A stretch of DNA of 34,906 nt from Bacillota bacterium (GCA_003973385.1 QNYK01000007.1:1-34906); one strand, 5' to 3'; positions 14,578-24,582 are shown, numbered from the stretch's first letter. The notes: generated from the letters alone by a model not told the origin. Numbers and translations: made by a program.

Positions 14578-17500
14578 ATGACCGAGTCTCACGACATCGA
14601 CATCCCACCTCCTGCTGTGCCGCTTCCCAGGGGAAAGAACAAACCGACACGTACCCGCCTTCGGGCGCGGCTCAAGCGCTACATCTTTTTCCTGGTCATA
14701 CTTCCGCTTCTGATCACCACTGTACTCTTCTGGGTCGGCACCAAGGTGATGAGCCCGGATCAGATGAAGTACAGAGCCCAGGCGCTGCTTGCAGACCGAC
14801 TCTCCACTGGCTTTTCACTCGGCGATGTGAACTGGATTTGGCCATCCCACATCGAGGTGAGCAATCTCGTGATTCACTCTCCTCCCGGTAGCCGCTATGC
14901 GGAGTTGATCAGGATTAAACGTCTGAATATCGGGCTCGATCCGTGGAGCCTGATTCTGGGAGAAGTGCTGCTGGATCGAGTCGAGATCACAGGATCAAAC
15001 CTGGTGCTAGAACGTGATCACCTCGGAGATCTGACCATCCTGGATGTTCTTCGCGATGCCACTGCACCGATTCAGGGTCCCCAATTGCCAGACGCGGATC
15101 CGACCTCATTCAACTCCTCTCTCTCTCCGCCTGAGTTGATCATCACCGACTTGCGCGTCGATACCTGTCCTGCCACGGTTGCCCACAGTCCAGATGGACT
15201 CCACGTCTCGAGCCTTCGCCTGGAAGTCTCTCCAGATGACCCCGATCTCTGGGTGCTCAACGGAGTGGCCTTCGACAGTTCGGTTCAGAGCATCCGTCTT
15301 GACGGCGGAGGAAGACTGTCGCTCGGCGATTTCGAACTGGCTCTGGAAGTGGACCAGATCCAGTTGAACCAGAGCCTGCGCGAGAGAATCCCACCAGCAC
15401 TTCGCCTTCTATGGGATCGGTATCAGCCCTCGGGGCTGGCGAGCGTCAGCCACGAGTTGGTGCTGAGAGATGCCCAGCCAGTCAAGAACTCAACTTACCT
15501 GACCATCCAGAACGGCTCGATTCATCTCTCTGAACCTGATCTGGTCATCGATCAGTTGTCAGGGAAGTTGGAGATTACCACCGACGCCATCTCGTTCAGG
15601 GATCCCCTGAAGGGCAAAATTCTTGGCTCGGACGCCTGGTTGCTGGGCGAGATCGAACTGGATGCGCTGACCCCTGGCCGCAGTGATCTGGTACTGAAAA
15701 TCGATGATCTTGCCTTTGAACCCAGGGTGCGCAGCATCCTGCCGCCTAGCCTGCAGAAGGCCTGGGATAGTTACTCTCCGTCGGGTCGATTCGGACTCCA
15801 GGTATCCGGTGGAGGCGATACATTTCCACCAACCCTGGATGAACTTCGACTGACTCTAGCGGGAGCAGACGCCAGTTCATTACACTATCCGTATCCGCTA
15901 CGAAATCTGATGGGTGAACTCCGATTCTTCGGTGACAGCATCGAACTGGACATCTCAGGCGGTGCGAGCGGGGAACCGATCCGGTTCCGGGGTAGATTCG
16001 AGACGATTCCAGATGGGAAAATGCACCTCGTGATGGAGGGGAAATCTCTTCCACTGGATGATCGGATTCGAACTGCTCTGGGAGATCGCTACTCTCCCAT
16101 CTTTGACGCCTACTCTCCGACAGGGCGTTCGGACGTTCGCATAGAGTTGGAAAAATTGTCCCTCGAGGATCCTCTTGATCTGACCATCCTGTTGGAGCCT
16201 CAGGGCGCCAGCATCACTCATGAGGCATTTCCCTACCGAATTGATGAACTCAGAGGGCAGATCATCATCGAAGCGTCCAGAGGAAAGGTGCTTTTTCAGA
16301 GGCTGACCGGGAAGCACGGTCAGAGTGACCTCTCACTGCCCGCTGGTGTGGTGGAGTATTCGAATGGAAAGACAAGCCGTCTTGAAATCCCCATCGAATG
16401 CGCACATCTCGTTCCGGATGATGAGTTGCTCTCGGCACTTCCAGAAGCAGTCGCAGATCGCCTGCGATCACTCGATATTCTTGCTGGAGGTGGGTCTCTC
16501 GACACCGTCGTCGAACTTCGAATCGATGAAGAAACACCATTCGATATCTATGTCCGCGCCCGAGTAAAAGATCCCATCCAACTTCGCTACCACAAATTTC
16601 CCTATCCCTTGATCTTCCATCAGGGGCAGGTTGTCTTTTCCAGTACCGAGGGCAGAATCCGACTCGACGAATTGAAGACTGATCCGAACAAATCGCCGGT
16701 AGTCATCGTCTCGGGTGAAATTGGTCCCGATGACAGCATCGAAACCACCGGAGGACAGCAAAAGTCGACGCTTCTTGCCATGAACATTGACATCCAGAAG
16801 GGACCCGACGAGCGCGGGCTGGATCTCTCTCAGCAAGAGTTGGTCGAGAATCTCCCTCTCGACCTGAAGAACTTTTTCGAGCGAATGAAACTGACAGGAG
16901 AAGTCTCTGGAAAGGCTTCGGTTCTCTATCGTCATCAAGAGGGGGACGGCGATGGCCCCATCGAAGTTGTTGAATACGATGTGGAAGGTGAACTGAACAA
17001 CAGTGGGTTTGACTTCGCGCTTCGCGCCGAGGAACTTTCGGCACGATTCGAGATTCACGGTGGAATCGAGCCGGGACAGAAGCACACCTTTGCAGGTCAA
17101 CTCACCGAAGGAGACTTTCGGTTCTCTCGATTTCGCGCAATCGTCCCCACGGCGAGGTCACTACACTTCACCTACGGTATGAACCACCCACGATTACAAC
17201 TCCAGGATCCGCTCGATGAGAAATTTCCATCGCCCTGGCTACTCAAGCAGATGCCTCTCGACCGATCTCAGGTGTTTCAAGCAGAACTTGGACCCAGCGA
17301 GATCTATGGGGGCTCGCTCGACGGCTTCTTCTTCGCCGATCTCTCCCCCGGTGAGGGGCGTTTCGCGGGCGAAACCAGTGTTGAGAGGGTGGATCTCTCT
17401 CTCGGATCTCGGATGCTATTTCGCAAACAAGGTGTCAAAGGAATCGCAGAGGGTGCGGCGAGGGTCCATGGGATTGTCGGCTCTACCGACTCGATACTGG

Positions 17501-17883
17501 GCAACGGCGCCTTCTCCATCAGGGACGGCAACCTGGCTCAAATTCCCATCATCGCCGGAGTTCTTCTGAACCCATTCGAGGGGCTCAACCGACGCAATAA
17601 TCGCATCAAGAAGGCCGATTGTGAGTTTTCGATTCACGATCATCTCTTCGAATTCAAGGGAATGGGATCCATCCGCCTCAGCAGCCCGGCAGGAAAGATA
17701 CTAGGAAAAGGCATCGTGGGATTTGACAAGAGACTCAGTCTTGTGATGGAGCCTCAGACCCTCGGTGGAGCCCCACTGCTGTCGGACATTGCGAATCGAT
17801 TACTCAGATTTCAAATCGGGGGAACACTCGATGAACCCGAGGTGGGCTCGAGGCGAAAGGCAGATCCTGACAACAAGGAGTAG
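14578..17883 (+). CDS. AsmA/YhdP-like large membrane-anchored protein
   Basis: 1101 residues. A basic N-terminal stretch (R/K-rich, 19-34) and one membrane span (about 35-54) are followed by a very long region of repeated amphipathic beta segments, the pattern of AsmA, TamB and YhdP proteins. These form a hydrophobic groove and are thought to move phospholipid between inner and outer membranes. The C-terminal part resembles the AsmA_2/DUF3971 end: GNGAFSIRDGNLAQIPIIAGVL then FSIHDHLFEFKGMGSIRL. The ATG at 14578 follows GGGAGG by 8 nt. It lies 4 bp after alr, so it is probably in the same operon, which suits cell-envelope work. The protein is too divergent for a firmer name. Confidence 0.8.
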   Translation: MTESHDIDIPPPAVPLPRGKNKPTRTRLRARLKRYIFFLVILPLLITTVLFWVGTKVMSPDQMKYRAQALLADRLSTGFSLGDVNWIWPSHIEVSNLVIHSPPGSRYAELIRIKRLNIGLDPWSLILGEVLLDRVEITGSNLVLERDHLGDLTILDVLRDATAPIQGPQLPDADPTSFNSSLSPPELIITDLRVDTCPATVAHSPDGLHVSSLRLEVSPDDPDLWVLNGVAFDSSVQSIRLDGGGRLSLGDFELALEVDQIQLNQSLRERIPPALRLLWDRYQPSGLASVSHELVLRDAQPVKNSTYLTIQNGSIHLSEPDLVIDQLSGKLEITTDAISFRDPLKGKILGSDAWLLGEIELDALTPGRSDLVLKIDDLAFEPRVRSILPPSLQKAWDSYSPSGRFGLQVSGGGDTFPPTLDELRLTLAGADASSLHYPYPLRNLMGELRFFGDSIELDISGGASGEPIRFRGRFETIPDGKMHLVMEGKSLPLDDRIRTALGDRYSPIFDAYSPTGRSDVRIELEKLSLEDPLDLTILLEPQGASITHEAFPYRIDELRGQIIIEASRGKVLFQRLTGKHGQSDLSLPAGVVEYSNGKTSRLEIPIECAHLVPDDELLSALPEAVADRLRSLDILAGGGSLDTVVELRIDEETPFDIYVRARVKDPIQLRYHKFPYPLIFHQGQVVFSSTEGRIRLDELKTDPNKSPVVIVSGEIGPDDSIETTGGQQKSTLLAMNIDIQKGPDERGLDLSQQELVENLPLDLKNFFERMKLTGEVSGKASVLYRHQEGDGDGPIEVVEYDVEGELNNSGFDFALRAEELSARFEIHGGIEPGQKHTFAGQLTEGDFRFSRFRAIVPTARSLHFTYGMNHPRLQLQDPLDEKFPSPWLLKQMPLDRSQVFQAELGPSEIYGGSLDGFFFADLSPGEGRFAGETSVERVDLSLGSRMLFRKQGVKGIAEGAARVHGIVGSTDSILGNGAFSIRDGNLAQIPIIAGVLLNPFEGLNRRNNRIKKADCEFSIHDHLFEFKGMGSIRLSSPAGKILGKGIVGFDKRLSLVMEPQTLGGAPLLSDIANRLLRFQIGGTLDEPEVGSRRKADPDNKE

Positions 17884-17905
17884 CCGGGGCTGCTACTATC
17901 CTTAT

Positions 17906-20167
17906 CTATGCGAGTAGAGCTCCGCACATGTTTTCATTGCCCCCACCAGCGTCTTCAGCGTGAGCTTTTCTGAGCACTTCCTCCATGGCAGAGAGCAGCT
18001 CCTCAGGAAGGAAAGGCTTCTTCAGGAAACCCACGATCCCTTCGTCCGGGCCATCACACATCCTGACTTCCTTTTGCGTGTATCCAGAGACCAGCAAGAT
18101 GGGGATCCTCGACCCTCTGGCGCGGACCTCTTCGACCAGTTGATGCCCATCCAGTCTTGCTGGACCGAGACGAATATCGCTAATCACCATCCTGAAATTG
18201 TCTTCGTACAACTCCAGAGCTTCTTCAGCAGATGCCACCGGCTCCACAACCCAGCCACTCTCCCGAAGCACCGCACAGGTCACCTCTCTGACATCCTCAT
18301 CATCTTCGATCAGCAGTACTTTCCCCTTTTCCGCCTGGAACCTGGGAATGACATTCACATCTGATTGCTTTTCAGGAACCTCTGAACCAGCGGGAAGAAA
18401 GACCCTGAATTTGACGCCCGTTGAATCGTTCCTGACAAAGTCGACCGCTCCATTGTTGGCAGAGACACTGTCCCAGACGATATGAAGTCCGCTTCCGAAT
18501 CCATCTTCCACATTCTTGGATCGCAACCCCGATTTGGTGGACACTCCTAGGGTAAAGACCTGTTGCCCAAGTTCCTGGGTGATTCCAACGCCTTCATCGA
18601 TCACCTCGAAACAAGCGTACTTGATGCCGGAGTCAATATTTGATGCCAGACCCTCCGGAATATCTGAAAGGTCCACCTTCTCCTCTGACAAGGTACGGAT
18701 GGTTAATTTCTTGCCTCCCCCGACTTCATTGGCTTCCATTGCGTTGAGAATCAAATTGAGAAGGATTCCTTCCAGGTCTTCCTTGGCTACAACGACCGAC
18801 TTCAGTTGGGGATCGAGGTCGAGTTCTACAACCTGCTTCGATCTTGCAAATGTCGGAGCCATCTCCTCGATCTGCCCCTCGATCAGACCATTCAGTGCCA
18901 CCGAAGTCGGTTTCTGATGGACCTGCCTACCGGCGCTGGAACGAAATCCATCGGTGATGACCTTTGCCTGCTGGCACGCTGTCAGGGCCCTGAGTAGCAA
19001 GGACAGTAACTCAGGTGACTCCAACTTCGTCTGCAGCAGCAGCAGGTTTCCCTCCATCACCATCAATTTGTTGCCGTATTCATGAGCAACCACTCCGGCA
19101 AGTTGCTTTTCCAGTTCCTTTTGTTTCTTGAGTTGCTTGTACTGCTGCTCTGATTGCTTCAACTCCACGGCGATCCGCTCTTTGCCGTCAGACAGACTCT
19201 TCACAGCTATTCCCAGCCTATGAAGAACAGGGAATATGCTGTTGAAACGAACCGTGGCAACGGGGATATCCTGGATCTTGTTGGCCTCATCCGTGATGAT
19301 GGTCAGAGACCTGACATAACCGATGAGAATAATAAATACGCCGATCACAAATAGCGCAAATGCAATCGAATACCACAGCGCCCATTCCCTTGCCCTGGAG
19401 AATGAGGCCTGAGTCACGGTCGTGACAGTGGTCGCCAGGGTGTTGATCGCGCTTGAGAACTCTTCCGCTGACAGCTCTACATGAACAAGATATTCCGCTG
19501 ACCTCACCGCATCATCCAGAGCTGATTGAGCCCAGGCGGAAGCAGGATCCTGCTCTCTCATGAGCGCTTCCTTGAACTCCAACAACCTGTTGGAGTAGTC
19601 AGTTTCTAGCCTATTCAGCAACTCTCGATGAGTCCGGAGTTCCATTGCGTCTGCTGCAACCCGCGATGGCGCAGAGAGGCTTGATAGAAAAGTGGAACTG
19701 CTTGAGGACAATACACTTTCAACGACATCCGATATGGAGTGCAGTTGCATAAATGAAAATGCGCTCTTCGACTCACAATCACAGGTTTGATTCAGAGGGC
19801 TTTGATCGCCTGCTTGTTTCTTGCATCCTTCTGAAACGCAATGAATCTCACCTCGGAATTGGTCGATGCGTTCCGTGAGACGATCCAGTTGGTATTCTCG
19901 TGTCCTCGCGACCGTCTCCACCTCGATTTCTGCATGGCGCTCTTGGATGTAGGTGACCTGCCTGGATAGATACATTCTGCACTGGTCGCTCAATCGCTCG
20001 AGATCCACGACTGCTGATTCGGTATCGGGTTCACCTGACACAAGATAATGCGTAACATCTTTCCAGGACTTGTATTCACACTTCTCACTGTAGAGTTCAT
20101 AGGCTAACCAGACTCCGATACTGATCATCGCGATCAGGATTGCGTACTTTTTCATCGTGCAGAACAC
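17906..20167 (-). CDS. Hybrid sensor histidine kinase/response regulator
   Basis: 753 residues. TM1 (about 8-26) and TM2 (about 260-288) enclose a mostly helical extracytoplasmic sensor region with several Cys (CEYKSW, CVSEGCKK, TCDCES). After TM2 come a HAMP-like/coiled-coil linker and an H-box VVAHEYGNKL (phospho-acceptor His near 361). The HATPase motifs are N-box LILNAMEANE, G1 DEGVGI and G2 GFGSGLHIV. A C-terminal receiver has LLIEDDED, the acceptor Asp in VISDIRLG near 662 and Lys in FLKKPF. The GTG at 20167 has GAGGA 5 nt before it; the ATG at 20155 lacks a good site. It is convergent with the AsmA-like gene and has no adjacent response regulator. The signal is unknown. Confidence 0.92.
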   Translation of the reverse strand: MFCTMKKYAILIAMISIGVWLAYELYSEKCEYKSWKDVTHYLVSGEPDTESAVVDLERLSDQCRMYLSRQVTYIQERHAEIEVETVARTREYQLDRLTERIDQFRGEIHCVSEGCKKQAGDQSPLNQTCDCESKSAFSFMQLHSISDVVESVLSSSSSTFLSSLSAPSRVAADAMELRTHRELLNRLETDYSNRLLEFKEALMREQDPASAWAQSALDDAVRSAEYLVHVELSAEEFSSAINTLATTVTTVTQASFSRAREWALWYSIAFALFVIGVFIILIGYVRSLTIITDEANKIQDIPVATVRFNSIFPVLHRLGIAVKSLSDGKERIAVELKQSEQQYKQLKKQKELEKQLAGVVAHEYGNKLMVMEGNLLLLQTKLESPELLSLLLRALTACQQAKVITDGFRSSAGRQVHQKPTSVALNGLIEGQIEEMAPTFARSKQVVELDLDPQLKSVVVAKEDLEGILLNLILNAMEANEVGGGKKLTIRTLSEEKVDLSDIPEGLASNIDSGIKYACFEVIDEGVGITQELGQQVFTLGVSTKSGLRSKNVEDGFGSGLHIVWDSVSANNGAVDFVRNDSTGVKFRVFLPAGSEVPEKQSDVNVIPRFQAEKGKVLLIEDDEDVREVTCAVLRESGWVVEPVASAEEALELYEDNFRMVISDIRLGPARLDGHQLVEEVRARGSRIPILLVSGYTQKEVRMCDGPDEGIVGFLKKPFLPEELLSAMEEVLRKAHAEDAGGGNENMCGALLA

Positions 20168-20524
20168 CCATTCCTCGCTGAACAGACCAGGAACGCAATT
20201 CAGGTCTGCGTCCCTCTTGGCGGACCCCAGGCATGGGAATGGAACGCACAACGGCTCAAGAGAGATCCCTCAGTCTCAAGAATCTTCAGGTGACGATCAC
20301 TTGCCGCACTCTCATCCGCGAACAAGTTCACGGAGGAGTGGCCAGGATGTCTCAAAATAGCGCATTGCTTTCTCACTCCTTCCGCAGGGCAAGAACCCCA
20401 CCCTGGAGTCGGCGAGCCGTCGCAATATCGTCTGATCGACTGGTATCTCCTGATCTTGTGGATTCTTCTGGTGGCTCTATATTGAAGCGATGAGTGGTTC
20501 TTGCATCGGATCGGGAGGTCGAAG
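20168..20524. other. Divergent intergenic stretch (kinase / DUF3500 gene)
   Basis: No supported gene; long frames here are extensions of the flanking genes without ribosome sites. It must hold the promoters of both genes. The clearest candidate faces right at 20456-20483. No strong hairpins noticed. Confidence 0.4.
20456..20483 (+). promoter_or_regulatory. Putative sigma70-type promoter
   Basis: TTGTGG, 16-bp spacer, TATATT, ending 41 bp before the ATG of the DUF3500 gene. The -10 matches TATAAT at five of six positions. Motif match only. Confidence 0.4.
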
Positions 20525-21706
20525 ATGGCTTGTTCAGCACCAGGCGAAACTGTCCAGAGTTCAGCAGTCTCCAGCTCCAGGTCGATCCTGGTCATCATCA
20601 GCCTGCTGATCTTCACCCCGATCCTGGCCCGATCCTTCCCCACCATCGATGAAGAGCCCGGGGTCGCCATCGACCCTGCGATCATGAGGAGCATCTCGGA
20701 GGCTGCTCTCGAACTGCTGAAGGAGAATACGGGTCGCAATCGCGAGAGACTCCATGCCGATGCACTACCTGGCACTCCGGGCAGCGGGGTTCTCTTCAAC
20801 TGGAACTTTCTACCGGGGAAGCGACCGGGCCTCCGTATCGATCAGATGAACTACCCACAACAAATTCGCTCCCAGCAACTCGTTCGAAGTACTCTCTCCT
20901 CTTCGGGATACCTGAAGTGGAATGCCATCGTGGCGCTGGAGGATGTGCTGCGAGAACTGAGCACCTGGGATAATAGTCCACCCGATCCTTCTCGGACTCC
21001 TGGTCAGTACTCCTTTGCCATCGTTGGAGACCCTGCAGGATCCAATCCATGGGGGTGGCGAGTCGAGGGGCACCACATCTCCCTCAGATTCTTGTTTCAT
21101 GGCAATCGATTGCTCTCATCAACTCCTGCATTTCTCGGTGCTGCACCCACCATCGCCAGTACCGGACCCAATGTCGGCATCGAGGTTCTGAGACCGGAAG
21201 AAACTCTCGCCCTCGACCTGGCCCATAGTCTGCATGGAAACCAGAAAGAACTGGGACTTCGCTCCGAGGGATTACCCAGAGACATCCGTCATGGGCCTGG
21301 CCGCAGCGTAACGGTGAAACCAGAGGGGATACGCCGAGATCAGTTGGACCCTCAACAACGCGCACTGCTCGATCGACTCATCGATGTCCACCTTGGACTG
21401 ATGCAGCCTTCGCTGATGAACTCGGAGAGAGAACGCATCGATCAATCAAATCCCGATTCGATCCGCTTCTGCTGGTGGGGTCCCATCGACCGCTCGAAGC
21501 GCCACTATTATCGGATACATGGTCCAACGATGCTGATTGAACTGGTTCGAATTACACCGGATCCGGTTACAAGTCCCACCGCCAACCTTCGAAATCCGGA
21601 CCTCGCGCGGTTTCCGGGTCATGTTCACATCGTTCGAAGAGATCCGGCTCGCGATCTGGATGTTTCACCACTCCGGGAGCACCTTGAGAAAGCCCACAAG
21701 GAATGA
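20525..21706 (+). CDS. Secreted DUF3500 family protein
   Basis: 393 residues. The ATG at 20525 has GGGAGG 6 nt upstream. A signal-peptide-like segment (SILVIISLLIFTPILARS, about 20-37) suggests export. The DUF3500 hallmarks are visible: NPWGWRVEGHHISLRF in the middle, FCWWGPIDRSKRHYYRIHGP later, and the C-terminal HVHIVRRDPARDLD (family form HxHTVxRDPxNDFG). The biochemical role of DUF3500 is not established. It lies 65 bp before ftcD. Confidence 0.87.
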   Translation: MACSAPGETVQSSAVSSSRSILVIISLLIFTPILARSFPTIDEEPGVAIDPAIMRSISEAALELLKENTGRNRERLHADALPGTPGSGVLFNWNFLPGKRPGLRIDQMNYPQQIRSQQLVRSTLSSSGYLKWNAIVALEDVLRELSTWDNSPPDPSRTPGQYSFAIVGDPAGSNPWGWRVEGHHISLRFLFHGNRLLSSTPAFLGAAPTIASTGPNVGIEVLRPEETLALDLAHSLHGNQKELGLRSEGLPRDIRHGPGRSVTVKPEGIRRDQLDPQQRALLDRLIDVHLGLMQPSLMNSERERIDQSNPDSIRFCWWGPIDRSKRHYYRIHGPTMLIELVRITPDPVTSPTANLRNPDLARFPGHVHIVRRDPARDLDVSPLREHLEKAHKE

Positions 21707-21771
21707 CCACCGGGAGTCGGCTCGACTCGACACCAACCAGCGATCAAGATGACCCCGTCAGGGAGGAACCG

Positions 21772-23619
21772 ATGGCAGAAGAAGTGCATCAAAATAGCCT
21801 GGTCGAATGCGTCCCGAACATCTCCGAAGGTCGGGACAGGGCAAAGATCGATCAGATCGTTGCCGCAGCTGCCGCAGTGCCAGGAGTAGAAGTTCTGGAT
21901 GTGGATCCCGGTGCAGATACTCATCGTACGGTGATCACTCTTGTTGGAGCCCCTGGTCCCATCTCGGAAGCCGCCTTCAGACTGGTGGAAAAGTCTGCTG
22001 AATTGATCGACATGAGAACACACCACGGAGCTCACGCGCGTCACGGAGCCACCGACGTCTGTCCCTTCATCCCTGTCAGTGGAATCTCGATGGAGGAGTG
22101 CATCGAACTGGCCAGGAGCGTTGGCAAGAGGATCGGCGATGAACTGGGCATACCTGTATTCATGTACGATCAGGCCGCATTGAAGACCGAGCGTAGATCC
22201 CTTGCCGATGTGCGGAAAGGGGAATACGAAGCACTCCCCGAGAAGCTGGCGGACCCGCACTGGACACCCGATTTCGGACCCGCTACCTTCTTGCCCGGCC
22301 CGGGTGTGGTCACCGTCGGTGCCCGCGAGTTCCTGATCGCCTACAATGTGAATCTCAACACCAGAGACAAGAGCCAGGCAAATGACCTGGCGATGGAGAT
22401 CCGGGAGAAGGGCCGAGCGGTTCGAATCGAACCAAGGACTCCCTACTACTCCAGTGGCAAGTTACTTCGATACCTCCCTGGCGAGAATGTCTGGCCGTCT
22501 GGGCTGACGGGCGAAGTCTTCTCCTCACGAGAAGATCTGGAGAAACACCTGCTGGATCACGGCACTTCCTTGAAGGAGGAGACTGTCTTCTTCGGCCAGG
22601 ATCTGGATGCACTCGACGGCGAGATGGTGATGAAACGGGGACTCTTCCGAGATTGTCGGGCTGTGGGATGGGTGATTCCGGAATATGGGCGAGCACAGAT
22701 CTCCATCAACCTGACCAATTTCCATCACACCAACATGCACGATGTCGTGGACACCTGCAGGGCCCTTGCCTCTGAGCGGGGGCTCGCAGTGACCGGGTCC
22801 GAGATTGTCGGCGTGGTTCCCTACGATGCCATCCTGGAGAGTGGAGAACACTACCTGGCATCACAGGGATCGAGTCGGGGAGTTCCAGTTCAGGACCGTA
22901 TCGATACCGCCATTCAATCGCTTGGACTCTCCGACATCTCTCCTTTCGACGCCGATCGTTCAGTCCTCGGAAATCCCAGCACAAGAGGATCTCTTGCCGG
23001 CATGTGTGTCGATGATCTTGTCGATGAGGTTTCACGCGACTCTCCAGCACCAGGTGGAGGATCCATCGCTGCTCTTGCTGGATCACTGGCGGCAGCACTA
23101 TCTTCGATGGTGGCCAACCTGACCTTCACAAAAAGGAAGTATCGAAAGCGCCGGGATGAGATGGAGTCCATCGCTCTTGAGGCACAACTCCTGAAAGATG
23201 AACTGCTTCGTGCTGTGGATCTGGATACTGCAGCATTCGAAGGAGTGATCGAAGCGATTCGAATGCCCCAGGGAACTGCCGAGCAAGAGGATCTGCGGCG
23301 ACAGGCTATCGAGGCTGGATACCGTCGCGCCATCCTTGTGCCCCTATCCACCGCCGAGATGTGCGTGAAGGTGATGGCGCTGGCACTGAGAGCGGCGCTG
23401 CGGGGATTACCTGCAGGGATCACCGATGCCGGAACTGCTTGCTGGATGGCGCGGGCCGGGCTCGAGGGAGCGATCCTGAATGTCAGGATAAATCTCCTCG
23501 AAGTCGCTGATGAAGAGTGGAAGTCAGAGATCCAGGAACAGGTCTCAGTACTCCTGAAAGAGGCTTCAGAGGTCCAGAAGGGCTGTCAGGAGCGACTCGA
23601 AGAAATCCTCGATTCATGA
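21772..23619 (+). CDS. ftcD: Bifunctional glutamate formimidoyltransferase / formimidoyl-THF cyclodeaminase
   Basis: Transfers the formimino group from N-formimidoyl-glutamate to tetrahydrofolate, then releases ammonia to give methenyl-THF, linking histidine breakdown to one-carbon metabolism. It has 615 residues from the ATG at 21772 (GGGAGGAACCG before it). The N-terminal transferase begins LVECVPNISEGRD and has THHGAHARHGATDVCPFIPV, an active-site region with conserved His. The cyclodeaminase begins near residue 410 (DLVDEVSRDSPAPGGGSIAAL). The two domains are fused in the same order as in animal FTCD, whereas many bacteria encode them separately. No hut genes are in the window. Confidence 0.95.
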   Translation: MAEEVHQNSLVECVPNISEGRDRAKIDQIVAAAAAVPGVEVLDVDPGADTHRTVITLVGAPGPISEAAFRLVEKSAELIDMRTHHGAHARHGATDVCPFIPVSGISMEECIELARSVGKRIGDELGIPVFMYDQAALKTERRSLADVRKGEYEALPEKLADPHWTPDFGPATFLPGPGVVTVGAREFLIAYNVNLNTRDKSQANDLAMEIREKGRAVRIEPRTPYYSSGKLLRYLPGENVWPSGLTGEVFSSREDLEKHLLDHGTSLKEETVFFGQDLDALDGEMVMKRGLFRDCRAVGWVIPEYGRAQISINLTNFHHTNMHDVVDTCRALASERGLAVTGSEIVGVVPYDAILESGEHYLASQGSSRGVPVQDRIDTAIQSLGLSDISPFDADRSVLGNPSTRGSLAGMCVDDLVDEVSRDSPAPGGGSIAALAGSLAAALSSMVANLTFTKRKYRKRRDEMESIALEAQLLKDELLRAVDLDTAAFEGVIEAIRMPQGTAEQEDLRRQAIEAGYRRAILVPLSTAEMCVKVMALALRAALRGLPAGITDAGTACWMARAGLEGAILNVRINLLEVADEEWKSEIQEQVSVLLKEASEVQKGCQERLEEILDS

Positions 23620-23667
23620 GGGAACAATCGCGTCTTTTCGGGGTTATCCTAACTGGAGTACCCCATC

Positions 23668-23690
23668 ACCAGGCTCACATGTGACCTGGT
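23668..23690. repeat. Inverted repeat before the Gly/Ser/Asn-repeat gene
   Basis: ACCAGG-C-TCACA pairs with TGTGA-CCTGGT, an 11-bp stem with one bulged C and no loop, so cruciform or operator-like rather than a good RNA hairpin. It lies 17 bp before the ATG at 23707, overlapping the likely 5' UTR, and could be a binding site for a dimeric regulator. Confidence 0.5.
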
Positions 23691-23706
23691 CTAGTTCAGG
23701 AGGAAC

Positions 23707-24582
23707 ATGAAAGCCGCTCTCATCATCCTTTCACTGGTTGTGGTCGGAACCGGATCAGCAGCGCTGAAGAATCTCAATCAGATGAAGCAGGTCAACGATC
23801 AGATCCAGGTGCTACAGAATCGGATCCAGGCACTGACCGAGCAGCTCGACATGGCCAAGCAGGACATGGACCCTTCAGAAAATGGATTCTTGCCGGTGCC
23901 ATCCTCGGATTCCGGAACAGCCATCGCCGAGATTCCCGAAGAGCTGGTCGAGGCCATCGCCATGCAACTCGCCAGAAATACAACTGCGCTGGGTGCGATT
24001 GCAAAAGGGATCTCCTCCACTCCATCTTCGACCCCAACGGCTCCGGTTGACACTGCAGTTCTTGACCAGCAGGTCCGCGACACGATCGCTTCCGTTCGTG
24101 ACGAGGAACGAATGGAGCGCGAACAGCAGATGCTTGACCGGATGCAAGATCGAGCGGAGGATCGAGCAAATCGGATGGCTGAAGAGTTAGGCCTTTCAGG
24201 TACGCGGGCAGATCAATTCACTTCATTACTACTTGACCATTCTGCTGAGCGAATGGATCTGATCTCAGAAGCTCGTGAACTCGGCTTCGATCGAGGCGGA
24301 TGGCGGGGACTCTTCGATCAATCGCGCACCGACCTGAACGCGGACGTGGAACAGATCCTCACTCCCACTCAATACGAAGCCTACCTTGAGATGCCTCAGG
24401 ACACCGGAGGCGGACGGCGAGGGGGTGGCTGGGGTGGCGGTGGCGGAAATAACAATTCCGGCGGGAGTAACAACTCCGGCGGGAGTAACAACTCCGGCGG
24501 GAGTCACGACTCCGGCGGGAGCAACGACTCCGGCGGGGGATCGAACAACGGCGGCTCAGGACGAACAAATGGGGGCTATTGA
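23707..24582 (+). CDS. Exported coiled-coil protein with Gly/Ser/Asn repeat tail
   Basis: 291 residues; the ATG has AGGAGG before it. An N-terminal signal or anchor (about 3-19, ALIILSLVVVGTGSAAL) is followed by a coiled coil (about 20-55), a Thr/Pro linker, and a second charged helical region (about 120-215) that vaguely resembles Spy/CpxP-like periplasmic proteins (LTPTQYEAYLEM near the end). The C-terminal 60 residues are Gly/Ser/Asn low complexity, encoded by five 18-bp repeats. Function unknown. It appears to be a single transcription unit. Confidence 0.75.
   Translation: MKAALIILSLVVVGTGSAALKNLNQMKQVNDQIQVLQNRIQALTEQLDMAKQDMDPSENGFLPVPSSDSGTAIAEIPEELVEAIAMQLARNTTALGAIAKGISSTPSSTPTAPVDTAVLDQQVRDTIASVRDEERMEREQQMLDRMQDRAEDRANRMAEELGLSGTRADQFTSLLLDHSAERMDLISEARELGFDRGGWRGLFDQSRTDLNADVEQILTPTQYEAYLEMPQDTGGGRRGGGWGGGGGNNNSGGSNNSGGSNNSGGSHDSGGSNDSGGGSNNGGSGRTNGGY
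24451..24540 (+). repeat. 18-bp coding tandem repeat, five units
   Basis: Units of the form AACAACTCCGGCGGGAGT encode N-N-S-G-G-S; units 2 and 3 are identical, units 4 and 5 vary at the first codons (H-D and N-D). It is in frame at the C-terminus of the 23707-24582 gene. Copy-number change would alter the tail length without breaking the frame. Confidence 0.9.
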
